NCBI GenBank assembly: GCA_017403065.1
Contig: JAFQOT010000013.1
Coordinates: forward strand, 62,001-126,000
From: Clostridia bacterium
Lineage (GTDB): Bacteria > Bacillota > Clostridia > Oscillospirales > Acutalibacteraceae
Direction: 5' to 3'
DNA length: 64,000 nucleotides
The stretch's first letter is position 1; each line of letters opens with the position of its first letter. Position numbers and translations under genes: made by a program. Below the pieces are notes generated by a model. That model was not told where the DNA came from. It searched no databases and saw only the letters and a list, made by a program, of their open reading frames with translations. Below, in pieces: positions 1-8,250 of the stretch.

Positions 1-32
1 AATGTATTTTAGCTATATCAACAAACATTTAT

Positions 33-425
33 TTATTCCTCGTCATCAGTAAATTCTTCATCGAATTGACTGTTATATTCATTTTCTGTTTTTAAAAATT
101 CTTTATAAAGCTCTTCAGCTTTTAGAAAATCATCATTATCAACATACAAATCTACCGAAACAAAGCCGCCCCCAAAGACTATCTTCATTCCTTCGTCAGC
201 TTGATTAGTCGAAAACAATATTTCATTATCCTTTAGTATATCCATAAAAATTTCAGCCGATACAAGATCAGCAATAGTGGCTAATAATACAGGATTTTTT
301 ATTTCATCCTTTTCACAATCTTCATTATTAGTTTCTTCTACACCTACTATTAGGTCTGCGCCGCAAACAGCGCAAAGCTCCGCATTTTCCTCGCAAACCG
401 CACTACAAACATGACAAATCTTCAT
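33..425 (-). CDS. Zinc-ribbon / DUF2007-like small protein
   Basis: 130 aa protein of unknown function. The N-terminus has two CxxC pairs (CHVC and CAVC in the first 25 residues), a zinc-ribbon pattern. An acidic linker follows, then a segment beginning VLLATIADLVSAEIF that resembles DUF2007, a PII-like alpha/beta fold called a putative signal transducer. The tail is very acidic. I chose the ATG at 425 because AGAAAGGA lies just upstream; a longer reading to 485 has no ribosome site. It is the last gene seen after rplU-prp-rpmA, beyond a terminator-like hairpin. The zinc ribbon is seen directly; the DUF2007 assignment is by resemblance. Confidence 0.7.
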   Translation of the reverse strand: MKICHVCSAVCEENAELCAVCGADLIVGVEETNNEDCEKDEIKNPVLLATIADLVSAEIFMDILKDNEILFSTNQADEGMKIVFGGGFVSVDLYVDNDDFLKAEELYKEFLKTENEYNSQFDEEFTDDEE

Positions 426-463
426 TGCAAGTAATTCCTTTCTAATGTAGATATATAAAAAAT

Positions 464-492
464 AAATCCGGAAGCTTAACGCCACCGGACTT
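464..492 (-). terminator. Terminator-like hairpin after rpmA
   Basis: On the minus strand an imperfect stem (AAGTCCGG paired with CCGGATTT, one G-U pair) is followed by a T-rich run just after the rpmA stop. It may only reduce read-through into the zinc-ribbon gene, which lies 75 nt further on. Confidence 0.5.
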
Positions 493-499
493 AAATTTC

Positions 500-784
500 T
501 TACTGCTCAACAGCGTAAATACTTACTTGTTTACGATTTCTGCCAACACGCTCGAATTTAACCTTACCATCGATAAGAGCGAAGAGTGTATCGTCAGAAC
601 CGCGGCCAACGTTGTTGCCTGCGTGAATGTGTGTTCCTCTTTGGCGAACAAGAATGTTACCAGCTAAAACGAACTGACCGTCTGCGCGCTTAACACCAAG
701 ACGCTTAGACTCACTGTCACGGCCGTTCTTTGTAGAACCCACACCTTTTTTATGAGCGAATAACTGAATGTTAATCTTTAACAT
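500..784 (-). CDS. rpmA: 50S ribosomal protein bL27
   Basis: 94 aa bL27, a large-subunit protein that reaches towards the peptidyl-transferase centre. The family block [20 protein letters not shown] is plain. The N-terminus [14 protein letters not shown] carries the Firmicutes extension that the protease Prp removes after the Phe, leaving the Ala-His start of mature L27. I chose the ATG at 784 because GGAGGT lies 7 nt upstream; an earlier GTG at 793 lacks spacing. The gene starts inside the 3' end of prp (14-nt overlap), so substrate and processing protease are translationally coupled. Confidence 0.97.
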   Translation of the reverse strand: MLKINIQLFAHKKGVGSTKNGRDSESKRLGVKRADGQFVLAGNILVRQRGTHIHAGNNVGRGSDDTLFALIDGKVKFERVGRNRKQVSIYAVEQ

Positions 785-1103
785 TTTTTGCACCTCCGAT
801 AATTTTAATGTTATTACTGTATTGGCTTGATAATTCCACCAAATGAAGCCTTAGACCCTCTAAAATATTGACGGCCTGGTATGTAGGCTTAACAAGGCTG
901 AAAAACATTTTAGCATCGTCAACCACAATATCGGCTTCGCAACCTATAATTTCGGTTATTGTATTTGCTGTCATATATGCCGCAGAGGATACTGCCGAGC
1001 ATACTATCTTACCAATTTCATCATCACAGTTTAATGAACTGTGACCGCTGATTTCAAAGCCGTAAAGACCTTTACTGTCAGCCAAGAACTTTACACTGGT
1101 CAT
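771..1103 (-). CDS. prp: Ribosomal-processing cysteine protease Prp (YsxB/DUF464)
   Basis: 110 aa cysteine protease known in Firmicutes to trim the N-terminal extension of L27. The catalytic pair is visible: His21 in SGHS and Cys35 in GKIVCSAVS. Length is normal. It lies between rplU (2-nt gap) and rpmA (14-nt overlap), the standard rplU-prp-rpmA order. The L27 next door has the matching cleavage motif, so the pair is functionally consistent. Confidence 0.95.
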   Translation of the reverse strand: MTSVKFLADSKGLYGFEISGHSSLNCDDEIGKIVCSAVSSAAYMTANTITEIIGCEADIVVDDAKMFFSLVKPTYQAVNILEGLRLHLVELSSQYSNNIKIIGGAKNVKD

Positions 1104-1105
1104 AA

Positions 1106-1411
1106 TTAACCGATTTCGGTAATCTGAACCTTAGTATAAGGCTGTCTGTGACCCATTTTACGAGCGCTGCCCTTCTTGGGTTTATAGGTGAAGACAGTAA
1201 TCTTCTTGCCCTTACCGTTCTTAACAACGGTACCCTTTACGAAAGCGTCTTTAACATAGGGTTTGCCAACCTTTAAAGTTCTATTGCATACAGCAACAAC
1301 CTTGTCAAAGGTAACCTCTTCGTCAACCTGAGCGTTAAGCTTTTCAATGTAGATAACATCGCCATTTTCTACACGGTATTGCTTTCCGCCTGTTTCGATA
1401 ATTGCGTACAT
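1106..1411 (-). CDS. rplU: 50S ribosomal protein bL21
   Basis: 101 aa bL21, a 23S rRNA-binding protein. It starts [18 protein letters not shown] and carries the C-terminal basic block [20 protein letters not shown], both family signatures. Length is normal. It is the first gene of rplU-prp-rpmA, with a consensus promoter and an 85-nt leader upstream. Confidence 0.98.
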   Translation of the reverse strand: MYAIIETGGKQYRVENGDVIYIEKLNAQVDEEVTFDKVVAVCNRTLKVGKPYVKDAFVKGTVVKNGKGKKITVFTYKPKKGSARKMGHRQPYTKVQITEIG

Positions 1412-1496
1412 TTTTACACCTGCTTCTTTTTACAGTCTCGCTACAGAGGGCGTATACCAAAATAGGCATAACTTAAAAAGCCCACAATATGCGGCT
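1412..1496 (-). promoter_or_regulatory. Candidate ribosomal protein L21 leader
   Basis: The transcript from the 1502-1530 promoter has about 85 nt before rplU. It is more GC-rich than other spacers here and has short complementary segments. Firmicutes rplU mRNAs often carry an autoregulatory L21 leader (an Rfam family). Position and length fit; I did not verify the consensus structure. Confidence 0.45.
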
Positions 1497-1501
1497 TAAC
1501 C

Positions 1502-1530
1502 ATATTATCATAATTTTTCAGCTTTGTCAA
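1502..1530 (-). promoter_or_regulatory. Vegetative promoter of rplU operon
   Basis: On the minus strand TTGACA (1525-1530), a 17-bp spacer and TAATAT (1502-1507). This is an excellent -35 and a good -10. Confidence 0.8.
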
Positions 1531-1544
1531 GAAAAAAATTAAAA

Positions 1545-1570
1545 GGCAGAGGTTTTTAAAAAACTCTGCC
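1545..1570 (-). terminator. Terminator of the LCP gene
   Basis: Minus-strand stem GGCAGAG/CTCTGCC followed by TTTTAATTTTTTT. It directly follows the LCP stop and ends before the rplU promoter. Confidence 0.85.
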
Positions 1571-1577
1571 CTTTTCC

Positions 1578-2771
1578 CTATTTATAAGCTTCTAAAGCCA
1601 GTTTTGCTTCCTCAATAGTTTCATCATTAGGAAGCATAACATATAGCTTCTGCTTAGGATATGAATAAGTGTATCTCTGAGTGCCTGTTCCGTCAACCGA
1701 CATTGACTGAATATCCCAGGAACTCATATCGCCTAACTGCATTCTGACAAGCGAAGTAATATCGTCAGATTTAATATTAGTCCTTGTATTATCTGTAACA
1801 GCATCTAAAATATCCTTGAAATTGGTTAAAATTGCTGGGGAAATAGCTTTATCAATAATAGCGCTGATAACCATTTGCTGATGTATACCGCGCTGTCTGT
1901 CGCCGTTAGCAAAGCTTTTACGCTCTCTTGCAAATGCTAAAGCCGCGTCACCATCAAGCACATTTATACCCTTTTTAAATCTGTAGGTCTTTCCTGAAAG
2001 TGAATGTCCGCTTGAAAAATTGTACTGTGAATCCACAGAAATATCTCCAACAGCATCTACCAAATCGACCAAAGCCTTAAAATTTGCTTTAACATAATAG
2101 TTAAACTCTATATCGTAAATTGCAGCTACTGTTTCCATTGAGCAATCAATACCGTATTTTCCTGCATGGGTCAACTTGTCTAACTTATTTTCATCGCCGT
2201 AAAGACCCACATAAAAATCTCTTGGAGTGTTTATCATCAATATTTTTTTATTAACCGGGTCAACGGCAATAACCATATTAACGTCGGAAAGACCCTTGTC
2301 GGTTATACCGTTGGTGTTTCGGGTATCAACACCGGATACATAAACAAAGAAAGACTCGTCGGTTACATCGACAACATTTGCTTCAACCTCTTCATCATTA
2401 GTGAAATCCTGAAAAGAACCGTATAGAGTATTTAATAAACCTGTACCCCAAAATGTTCCTGCAACAACCAGAATAGTTAACACAAGGCTTATAATCCTCA
2501 TTACGTTTTTCTTTTTATTGCTTAGCTTTAAAAAAGCCTGTAAACCGCAAATCAAAGAAACAATAACAATAAGTACTACTATATATTTAATGGGTAACAG
2601 TTGCATTGAAGCAATATATATTACGCTTGAAATTAAAATTATACATTCTATAAAAAACAAAATTTTTAATAAAATATCGATTTTTGTATTATTTTGCTTT
2701 TTGCTATATTTTCTTTTTTTCTTTGTACTACTAAAAACGTCAACCGAAGCACTATGCTTGCCTTTAGCCAT
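1578..2771 (-). CDS. LytR-CpsA-Psr (LCP) family cell-wall glycopolymer ligase
   Basis: 397 aa membrane-anchored LCP protein. The family transfers undecaprenyl-linked glycopolymers (teichoic acids, capsule) to peptidoglycan on the outer face of the membrane. A basic cytoplasmic N-terminus precedes three hydrophobic segments (about residues 30-55, 60-80 and 90-112); one is usual, so this is a multi-pass variant. The LCP domain shows MVIAVDPVNKKILMINTPRD, the KLTHAGKYG segment, and the arginine-rich ALAFARERK...GDRQRGIHQQ motif that binds the polyprenyl pyrophosphate. AGGTGA precedes the ATG. It is monocistronic, with its own promoter and terminator. Confidence 0.93.
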   Translation of the reverse strand: MAKGKHSASVDVFSSTKKKRKYSKKQNNTKIDILLKILFFIECIILISSVIYIASMQLLPIKYIVVLIVIVSLICGLQAFLKLSNKKKNVMRIISLVLTILVVAGTFWGTGLLNTLYGSFQDFTNDEEVEANVVDVTDESFFVYVSGVDTRNTNGITDKGLSDVNMVIAVDPVNKKILMINTPRDFYVGLYGDENKLDKLTHAGKYGIDCSMETVAAIYDIEFNYYVKANFKALVDLVDAVGDISVDSQYNFSSGHSLSGKTYRFKKGINVLDGDAALAFARERKSFANGDRQRGIHQQMVISAIIDKAISPAILTNFKDILDAVTDNTRTNIKSDDITSLVRMQLGDMSSWDIQSMSVDGTGTQRYTYSYPKQKLYVMLPNDETIEEAKLALEAYK

Positions 2772-2862
2772 TTTAAATTCACCTGTCCTGAAATTTTATA
2801 AACGATATTTATTTTAAACTTCTTTAATACTTTTAAAATAATCTATAACTAATGTGTATTGT

Positions 2863-2891
2863 ATTCTACCACATCACAAACAAAATTGCAA
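2863..2891 (-). promoter_or_regulatory. Promoter of the LCP gene
   Basis: Minus-strand TTGCAA (2886-2891), 17-bp spacer, TAGAAT (2863-2868), about 90 nt before the LCP start. Confidence 0.6.
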
Positions 2892-2917
2892 CTTTTAAAA
2901 AATGTAGCTTATTTTTA

Positions 2918-2945
2918 TTGACAAATCAAGTGTTTATGTTATAAT
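2918..2945 (+). promoter_or_regulatory. Promoter of the Crp/Fnr-ABC operon
   Basis: TTGACA (2918-2923), 16-bp spacer, TATAAT (2940-2945). Transcription would start about 2952, just before the palindrome at 2958-2973. Confidence 0.8.
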
Positions 2946-2957
2946 TAAATAAAAAAC

Positions 2958-2973
2958 TGTATCATTTGATACA
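2958..2973 (+). promoter_or_regulatory. Palindromic operator candidate (Crp/Fnr-type)
   Basis: A perfect 16-bp palindrome, TGTATCA-TT-TGATACA, lies at about +6 to +21 of the promoter and just upstream of a Crp/Fnr-family gene. Half-site symmetry and size fit a dimeric Crp/Fnr protein, and the downstream position suggests autorepression. Binding is inferred. Confidence 0.6.
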
Positions 2974-2986
2974 TATTTTGAGGCTT

Positions 2987-3613
2987 ATGGAAAATTTATT
3001 TTTATTTGACGGTTTATCAGAAGCAGAGAAAAAAGAAATTATTGCAGGCTTTGAAAATCCACTAAAATTTAAAAAGGGTGAAATTATTTATTCTAAAAAA
3101 CAACACCCCAACGCATTAGGGTATTTGATTTCAGGCAAAGCCTACGCTGAGGGCAGTAGCCAAAAGGGTATTTATATGCGAAGCTTTGAAAAGCATTCTT
3201 GCTTTGGTGTTGCTTCTATTTTTGGTAGCGATTCGGATTATGTAAGCATTATAAAAGCTAAAACAGATGCGACAGTTTTGTTTATAACCGAAAAACAGCT
3301 TATTGAAATTTTTTCAAAATATCCCCAAACTGCTGTAAATTATATAAAATTCCTTTCAGATAAAATCCGTTTTTTAAATAAAAAAATAAATGTTGTTACA
3401 AGTCCTAATGCGGAAATTATGGTGTTGAACCATTTGAAAACGATTATGGACAATAATAACAACGCCGTATCAGAAAATATGACCCTAATTTCTAAGACAC
3501 TGGGAATTGGTAGAGCAACCCTTTACCGAAGCCTTGACAGTCTGGAAAGTAAAGGTCTTATTAAAAGAAAAAATAATATTATAAGGGTGACCGAAAATGA
3601 AGAAAATTATTAG
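2987..3613 (+). CDS. Crp/Fnr family transcriptional regulator
   Basis: 208 aa regulator with an N-terminal cyclic-nucleotide-binding-fold domain (about residues 5-115) and a C-terminal winged helix-turn-helix (LISKTLGIGRATLYRSLDSL followed by a KGLIKR wing). I see no clear cAMP-phosphate-binding Arg-Ser pair and no N-terminal Cys cluster of FNR, so the effector is unknown. I chose the ATG at 2987, with GAGG just upstream (spacing is short); a TTG at 2966 would lie inside the palindrome and has no ribosome site. It overlaps the next gene by 17 nt, so it probably controls the ABC importer that follows. Confidence 0.88.
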   Translation: MENLFLFDGLSEAEKKEIIAGFENPLKFKKGEIIYSKKQHPNALGYLISGKAYAEGSSQKGIYMRSFEKHSCFGVASIFGSDSDYVSIIKAKTDATVLFITEKQLIEIFSKYPQTAVNYIKFLSDKIRFLNKKINVVTSPNAEIMVLNHLKTIMDNNNNAVSENMTLISKTLGIGRATLYRSLDSLESKGLIKRKNNIIRVTENEENY

Positions 3614-4601
3614 TATACTTTTGTCCTTAATACTGGTTTTGACATTTGCTGCCTGCGGTACTGCAAATACAAACAGTACTCCAAGCGATACCGAGATTTC
3701 AAAGCTCGATGCTAAATGTAACATTTATGCTTTGAAGGGTCCTACAGGTATTGGTCTGGTTTCTTTAATGGAAAAATCAAGCAACGGTAAAGCAGGTATG
3801 GACTACAGCTTTAATCTTGTTGGCTCTAATGACGAAATCGTAGCAAAAATCATAAATAAAGAGGCTGACATTGCCGCTGTTGCTACAAACCTTGCCTCTA
3901 CCCTATACGAAAAAACAAAGGGTGAGATTAGCGTTCTTTCCATCAATACCTTAGGTGTTTTAACCTTGGTTTCTAAGGGGGAAGAAATTGCCTCTATTAA
4001 AGATTTAAAGGGTAAGACAGTTTATTCTACAGGTCAGGGTGCAAATCCTGAATATATTTTAAATTATGTTCTTGAAAAGAACGGTTTAAAAGCAGGAACT
4101 GACGTTAATGTTGAATTTGTATCACAACCTCAGGAATTAGTTTCAAAGGTAATCGGAAACCAAAAAGCTATTGCAATAGCTCCTCAGCCTGTTGCCACAA
4201 CCATTACCATTCAGGATGCTAATGCTAAAATTGTTCTTGATATCAATGACGAATGGGAAAAACACAGTGATACCGACTTAGTTATGGGCTGCATAATTGC
4301 GCGCAATGACTATATATCAGAAAACCCACAGGCTGTTAAACTTTTCCTTAAGGAGTACGAGGAATCAATAAAGGCTGTTAACGAAGATGTTGATTCTGCA
4401 GCTAACCTTTGCGTAAAATACGAAATTATTCCAAAGGCGCCTATTGCAAAAAAGGCTATCCCCTATTGCAATATCGTATATCAAGACGGTAAAGAATTAA
4501 AAACAAATCTTAAAGCTTACTTAAAATTCCTTTATGACTGCAATCCTAAGAGCATTGGCGGAAAATTACCTGCCGATAGTTTCTATTATGAAACAAAGTA
4601 G
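3597..4601 (+). CDS. ABC transporter substrate-binding lipoprotein (SsuA/TauA/ThiY-like)
   Basis: 334 aa. A lipoprotein signal peptide (MKKIISILLSLILVLTFAAC, lipobox FAAC) is followed by a Thr/Ser linker and a periplasmic-binding-protein type 2 fold of the NMT1/SsuA type (DEIVAKIINKEADIAAV, SIKDLKGKTVYSTGQGANPE). Such proteins hand sulfonates, thiamine precursors, nitrate or similar solutes to an SsuBC-like importer. The sequence does not settle the substrate. It overlaps the upstream regulator by 17 nt and the downstream permease by 14 nt. Confidence 0.88.
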   Translation: MKKIISILLSLILVLTFAACGTANTNSTPSDTEISKLDAKCNIYALKGPTGIGLVSLMEKSSNGKAGMDYSFNLVGSNDEIVAKIINKEADIAAVATNLASTLYEKTKGEISVLSINTLGVLTLVSKGEEIASIKDLKGKTVYSTGQGANPEYILNYVLEKNGLKAGTDVNVEFVSQPQELVSKVIGNQKAIAIAPQPVATTITIQDANAKIVLDINDEWEKHSDTDLVMGCIIARNDYISENPQAVKLFLKEYEESIKAVNEDVDSAANLCVKYEIIPKAPIAKKAIPYCNIVYQDGKELKTNLKAYLKFLYDCNPKSIGGKLPADSFYYETK

Positions 4602-5337
4602 AAAAGTTTTAAAATTTACGGCTATACTTTTGCTTTGGCTTATTATATGGTTTGTTATTTCTTCTATTTTAAATAAAGAAATACTTGTACCGAGTCCTAT
4701 TTCTACACTAAATGCCTTAGCAAAGCTGTGCCTTGATAAACAATTTTATTTTTCTGTTTTATACTCTCTTTTAAGAATAATTGCAGGCTATCTTTTGGGG
4801 GTTGTCTTTGGATTTTTGTCAGGTATACTGTCTAACAAGTTTTCTATATTCAAAGCCGTAACAACCCCCGTCTTACAGCTCATTAAATCTGTTCCCGTAG
4901 CCTCTTTTATAATTTTAGCGTTAGTATGGTTTAAATCCGACATTTTGCCTATTTTTATTTCCTTTTTAATGGTTATGCCTATGGTTTGGTCAAGCGTGGA
5001 AACGGGCCTTACAAATATTGATAAAAAATATATTGAGCTTGCACAGGTATATAAATTAGGTGCAGCTAAAACTTTTTTTCAAATAAAGCTACCGTTTATA
5101 CTTCCAAACTTGATAGCAACCTCCCTTACTGCATTAGGCTTCGCTTGGAAATCGGGTATTGCCGCCGAGGTTATATGCCGACCTGACAATTCACTTGGTA
5201 ATATGCTTCAAGAATCTAAAATTTATATTGAAACACCCAATGTTTTTGCCTTAACGTTTGTTGTTGCAATTTTATCCTTAAGCTTAGAACTGTTTATCAA
5301 ACGGATTTTAAGGAGGTATACCAATGATATTACTTGA
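4588..5337 (+). CDS. ABC transporter permease (SsuC/TauC-like)
   Basis: 249 aa inner-membrane permease with about six hydrophobic segments and a BPD_transp_1 domain. The coupling-helix region reads ELAQVYKLGAAKTFFQIKLP, close to the EAA motif. I chose the ATG at 4588 (MKQSRK), which overlaps the lipoprotein stop by 14 nt; an upstream extension would lie entirely inside the previous gene. It pairs with the following ATPase, which it overlaps by 14 nt. Confidence 0.9.
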   Translation: MKQSRKVLKFTAILLLWLIIWFVISSILNKEILVPSPISTLNALAKLCLDKQFYFSVLYSLLRIIAGYLLGVVFGFLSGILSNKFSIFKAVTTPVLQLIKSVPVASFIILALVWFKSDILPIFISFLMVMPMVWSSVETGLTNIDKKYIELAQVYKLGAAKTFFQIKLPFILPNLIATSLTALGFAWKSGIAAEVICRPDNSLGNMLQESKIYIETPNVFALTFVVAILSLSLELFIKRILRRYTNDIT

Positions 5338-5884
5338 TAATATTTCCTTTTCCTACGGCGAAAATAATATTTTCAAAGATTTTTCTTTAGAAATAAAAAA
5401 GGGAGAAAAAATCTGTTTTTTTGGAGAAAGCGGTTGCGGAAAGACCACACTTTTACGCATACTATTAGGTCTTGAAAAGGTTGACAACGGAAAAATAACA
5501 TATAACGGAAATTTAAAACCGTCGGCAGTTTTTCAAGAAAACCGACTGCTACCCTTTAAAACCATTTTGGAAAATATTACTGTTTTAGGGGCAGATACAC
5601 AAAAAGCTATTCAAAATCTTAATGCCTTAGGTCTTGGAGAATATATCAATTCAAAACCAAACACGCTTTCCGGTGGGCAATTAAGACGTGTTGCTATCGC
5701 AAGGGCATTATCTGTGGATTTTGATTATTTGATTTTAGATGAAGCCTTTACAGGTCTTGATGATGAAAATATAAAAACTTCAATAAATCTGATTTCACAG
5801 GTTGCAAAGGATAAAACAATTATTATTGTTACTCATTCTTTAAAGGAAGCAAAGCTTTTTAACGCAAAAATCATAAATTTATAA
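5324..5884 (+). CDS. ABC transporter ATP-binding protein (SsuB-like, compact)
   Basis: 186 aa cytoplasmic ATPase. All motifs are present in order: Walker A GESGCGKTT, Q-loop VFQENRLLP, signature LSGGQLRRVAIARAL, Walker B YLILDEAFTGL and H-loop VTHS. The protein ends about 17 residues after the H-loop, so it lacks the usual C-terminal tail (family members are often 240-260 aa). This is a minimal but complete domain. AAGGAGGT lies at 5311-5318. A strong bidirectional terminator follows. Confidence 0.92.
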   Translation: MILLDNISFSYGENNIFKDFSLEIKKGEKICFFGESGCGKTTLLRILLGLEKVDNGKITYNGNLKPSAVFQENRLLPFKTILENITVLGADTQKAIQNLNALGLGEYINSKPNTLSGGQLRRVAIARALSVDFDYLILDEAFTGLDDENIKTSINLISQVAKDKTIIIVTHSLKEAKLFNAKIINL

Positions 5885-5895
5885 CCTTTTAAAAC

Positions 5896-5929
5896 AAAAA
5901 AAAGTAGACTAAATTTAGTCTACTTTTTT
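5896..5929. terminator. Bidirectional terminator between ABC operon and ylmC
   Basis: Perfect inverted repeat, GTAGACTAAA/TTTAGTCTAC, flanked by eight A and six T. It can terminate the plus-strand ABC operon and the convergent minus-strand ylmC. Confidence 0.92.
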
Positions 5930-5932
5930 GTT

Positions 5933-6202
5933 TTAAATACCCTTGGTAAGTCTGACAAAAGGGGTGGGATCGGTGGTAACAAGTACGGTTTCACGGCCTA
6001 TTACATCGATTTCTTGCCAAGGAATTACTATGTCGTCTTCCCTACCCAAAAGTCCGAAAAAACGAAGCTTACCTAAAATTACAATAGCCTCAATCTTTCC
6101 GTCGCTTGTATTTATTTCTACATCGGATATAAAGCCTAATACACAGCCGTTTTTGGTACAAACAACCTGCTTGTTTCTAAGCTCTGCAATTCTGCAATTC
6201 AT
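5933..6202 (-). CDS. YlmC/YmxH family sporulation protein (PRC-barrel)
   Basis: 89 aa single PRC-barrel domain. RIAELRNKQVVCTKNGCVLG, the GKIEAIVILG strand and FFGLLGREDDIVIPW are characteristic of the YlmC/YmxH family of sporulating Firmicutes, whose biochemical role is unclear. I chose the ATG at 6202 because AAGGAGT is at the right distance; a GTG at 6211 would sit in the ribosome site. It fits with the intact sigK at 45.2 kb. Confidence 0.9.
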   Translation of the reverse strand: MNCRIAELRNKQVVCTKNGCVLGFISDVEINTSDGKIEAIVILGKLRFFGLLGREDDIVIPWQEIDVIGRETVLVTTDPTPFVRLTKGI

Positions 6203-6235
6203 ATATATCACTCCTTAGAGTATATATATGCAATT

Positions 6236-7075
6236 TTAATCCCCGATATTGTCTTGATTTAAAGAAACGTCATTTTCCTCTTGGTCGGGCTGCTCATCTA
6301 TTTCAATGCCTAAATTACGCCTTTTTTCTAAATCTTCATCAGGATGAGCGGCATAATAAGGGTCAATTATGTGCTTTTTAATAGATGGAAAAACAAAGAA
6401 TTGAATAAGTAAGAATTTAAAAGCAGGATAGGTTAATATATAAACCAAGGCTTCTATCATTAAAACATACAGTAAATCCTTAAAAAACAGGACCGCTACG
6501 CCTACGTAAAGGGCATATACCGCAATTAAGCTAAGCATACAGAAAAAATTATTTTTAAGGTTAATTACTACAAACTTAAAGCTGTTAAGATATATTTGCT
6601 TTAATGAAAAATCAAAGGTTATCATCAATGTCCAGATATAAAAATTCATCATTGCAAATAAAAGGCATAAACCAAAAGTAATACCAAGTAATACTGTAAA
6701 TAACATACTTTCGGAATCCTGATTATAAAAAAACCATATATCAAAAACCAAAACGAAAACAACTAAAGTATTGATTATTCCTGCGCCTAATGCCTGCTTC
6801 CAATTTTTCTTTATAGTTTCAAAAAAATCGCTTAATCCAAAGGAATGCTTATCCCTTGCAATATTTCTTGTAACATTTGTTATTCCAACACAGGCAAAAC
6901 CGTTAGTTATTACAGGAATTGATATTAAATTGTAAACTATATTTATAGAAATAAATTTCCAGAAATTTCTGAAAAAGGTCTCAAAAAATACTAAAAAAGT
7001 CTTCTTTTTAGGGGCGTTTTTTTCAATACCAGGCCCCTCTTTTTCATAATTAAACAGTCCAAAAAATCCAGCCAT
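6236..7075 (-). CDS. YesL-like (DUF624) membrane protein
   Basis: 279 aa membrane protein with about five or six hydrophobic segments. The N-terminus MAGFFGLFNYEKEGPGIEKN and the pattern of a first amphipathic region followed by FWKFISINIVYNLISIPVIT resemble DUF624/YesL proteins of Clostridia, whose function is unknown. The C-terminus is acidic and cytoplasmic. AGGTGATATA precedes the ATG. It is 14 nt downstream of another membrane-protein gene and probably cotranscribed with it. Confidence 0.78.
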   Translation of the reverse strand: MAGFFGLFNYEKEGPGIEKNAPKKKTFLVFFETFFRNFWKFISINIVYNLISIPVITNGFACVGITNVTRNIARDKHSFGLSDFFETIKKNWKQALGAGIINTLVVFVLVFDIWFFYNQDSESMLFTVLLGITFGLCLLFAMMNFYIWTLMITFDFSLKQIYLNSFKFVVINLKNNFFCMLSLIAVYALYVGVAVLFFKDLLYVLMIEALVYILTYPAFKFLLIQFFVFPSIKKHIIDPYYAAHPDEDLEKRRNLGIEIDEQPDQEENDVSLNQDNIGD

Positions 7076-7089
7076 TATATCACCTGTTT

Positions 7090-7800
7090 TTACTTTCCTT
7101 TTTTGTAAATCAATTTATCGCTTAAAATTATATCCTTGTAACCCAGCTGATAAGAAACCCACGCAAACACAGGGAATAAAAGCTGAATTAAAATTAAAAT
7201 AAATATTTTAAAGCTTCCCACTTCACCGAATGTAACTGCATTACCGCAGATTAGCTGTATAAAAATATAAAATACAGAATTTATCAGCTTGTACATAACT
7301 ACAGGGAAATTCTTTAAAAATAACATAGCTGCTGAAAACAAGATATATGGCGCGCTGGCTATTAGTCCTACCTTAATGCCTTTATATTTATCGTATGTAA
7401 TACGGTTAAATCTCACCCTGTTAGCATCCTTATTTCCAGCGTTCCAAAGTACAGAATACAAAACCATAACTACTAATAAAATACAAACTATCTGGGATAA
7501 AGCATCAACAAAAGCCTTGCCCGCTTTTGAAACATCGGTACGGATATTCTTTTTATGTATAGTGTAGCCCTGTGACAGATAATTTTCATACTGTGTGTCT
7601 TCCCCGTCATTAAAATGGTATTCATACAAAAATTCAGGCTCTGAATTTTCACCTTTGCTGCCAAAAGCGTGATAGCCCGCATTTTCTGTAAAAAAGATGT
7701 TTGCCAAAAATAAAAGAGAAATTACAATTACCATTGATAAAACGTTACATAAAAATAGCTTAGCAAACAATTTTAAGCTAAGTTTAAGTGTATCCTTCAA
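7090..7800 (-). CDS. Hypothetical multi-pass membrane protein
   Basis: About 236 aa, not recognised. A first transmembrane helix (LCNVLSMVIVISLLFLANIF) is followed by an extracytoplasmic domain of about 80 residues rich in Glu, Asp and Tyr, then about four more helices and a short basic tail. I prefer the TTG at 7800 with GGTGAT upstream; a GTG at 7812 gives four extra residues but no ribosome site. It lies directly upstream of the YesL-like gene, so the two may act together. Confidence 0.68.
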   Translation of the reverse strand: MKDTLKLSLKLFAKLFLCNVLSMVIVISLLFLANIFFTENAGYHAFGSKGENSEPEFLYEYHFNDGEDTQYENYLSQGYTIHKKNIRTDVSKAGKAFVDALSQIVCILLVVMVLYSVLWNAGNKDANRVRFNRITYDKYKGIKVGLIASAPYILFSAAMLFLKNFPVVMYKLINSVFYIFIQLICGNAVTFGEVGSFKIFILILIQLLFPVFAWVSYQLGYKDIILSDKLIYKKGK

Positions 7801-7848
7801 AATATCACCCACAAATCAAATGTTAAAATTTATTATAGACTAAAATTT

Positions 7849-7886
7849 AAAAAAATGCAAGAAATTAGGACTTTTTCTTGCATTTT
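7849..7886 (-). terminator. Terminator after the small tail-anchored protein
   Basis: Minus-strand stem AATGCAAGAAA/TTTCTTGCATT followed by seven T. It directly follows the 7898-8173 gene and separates it from the membrane-protein pair. Confidence 0.88.
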
Positions 7887-7897
7887 TAATAGTTTAT

Positions 7898-8173
7898 TTA
7901 CAAAACAACTGCAACAGCGACACTTATGACTATTAAAGCCAATACAGATATTAAAACAACTCTTAAATTTCTTCTTTTTTTATACCTGCTTCTCAGTTGA
8001 TTATTGCAATGCGGTTTTATATCATAACCACCCAAATATCTTACAGCAGCCGTATTTAATTTTCCTGTGCTTATGTTTGAATATTCAGGTGTTACGTAAA
8101 ATACAATCTTTTCAAAATACTTATTACCTGTGTTATTAACCACAATTACCTGTTTACTAACTCCCTTTACCAT
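7898..8173 (-). CDS. Small C-terminally anchored protein of unknown function
   Basis: 91 aa. The N-terminus (MVKGVSKQVIVV) is followed by a soluble region, a basic stretch (RSRYKKRRNLR) and one C-terminal hydrophobic helix (VVLISVLALIVISVAVAVVL). The positive residues before the helix suggest the soluble part is cytoplasmic. AGGAG lies 7 nt before the ATG. MVKG-type small proteins occur in other Clostridia, but I know of no assigned function. It borders the DnaA-box-like cluster. Confidence 0.72.
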   Translation of the reverse strand: MVKGVSKQVIVVNNTGNKYFEKIVFYVTPEYSNISTGKLNTAAVRYLGGYDIKPHCNNQLRSRYKKRRNLRVVLISVLALIVISVAVAVVL

Positions 8174-8250
8174 TAAATCACTCCTATACTGTTATGATTT
8201 AATTATTGGCAAAAATGGTAAAAATATACACTTGTTTGGTTTACATAAAA

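Noticed and set aside
2518..2817. Open frame on the plus strand across the start of the LCP gene
   Set aside because: It lies antisense to the hydrophobic N-terminus of a well-supported gene, has no ribosome site, and is simply low-complexity Ile/Phe/Lys sequence.
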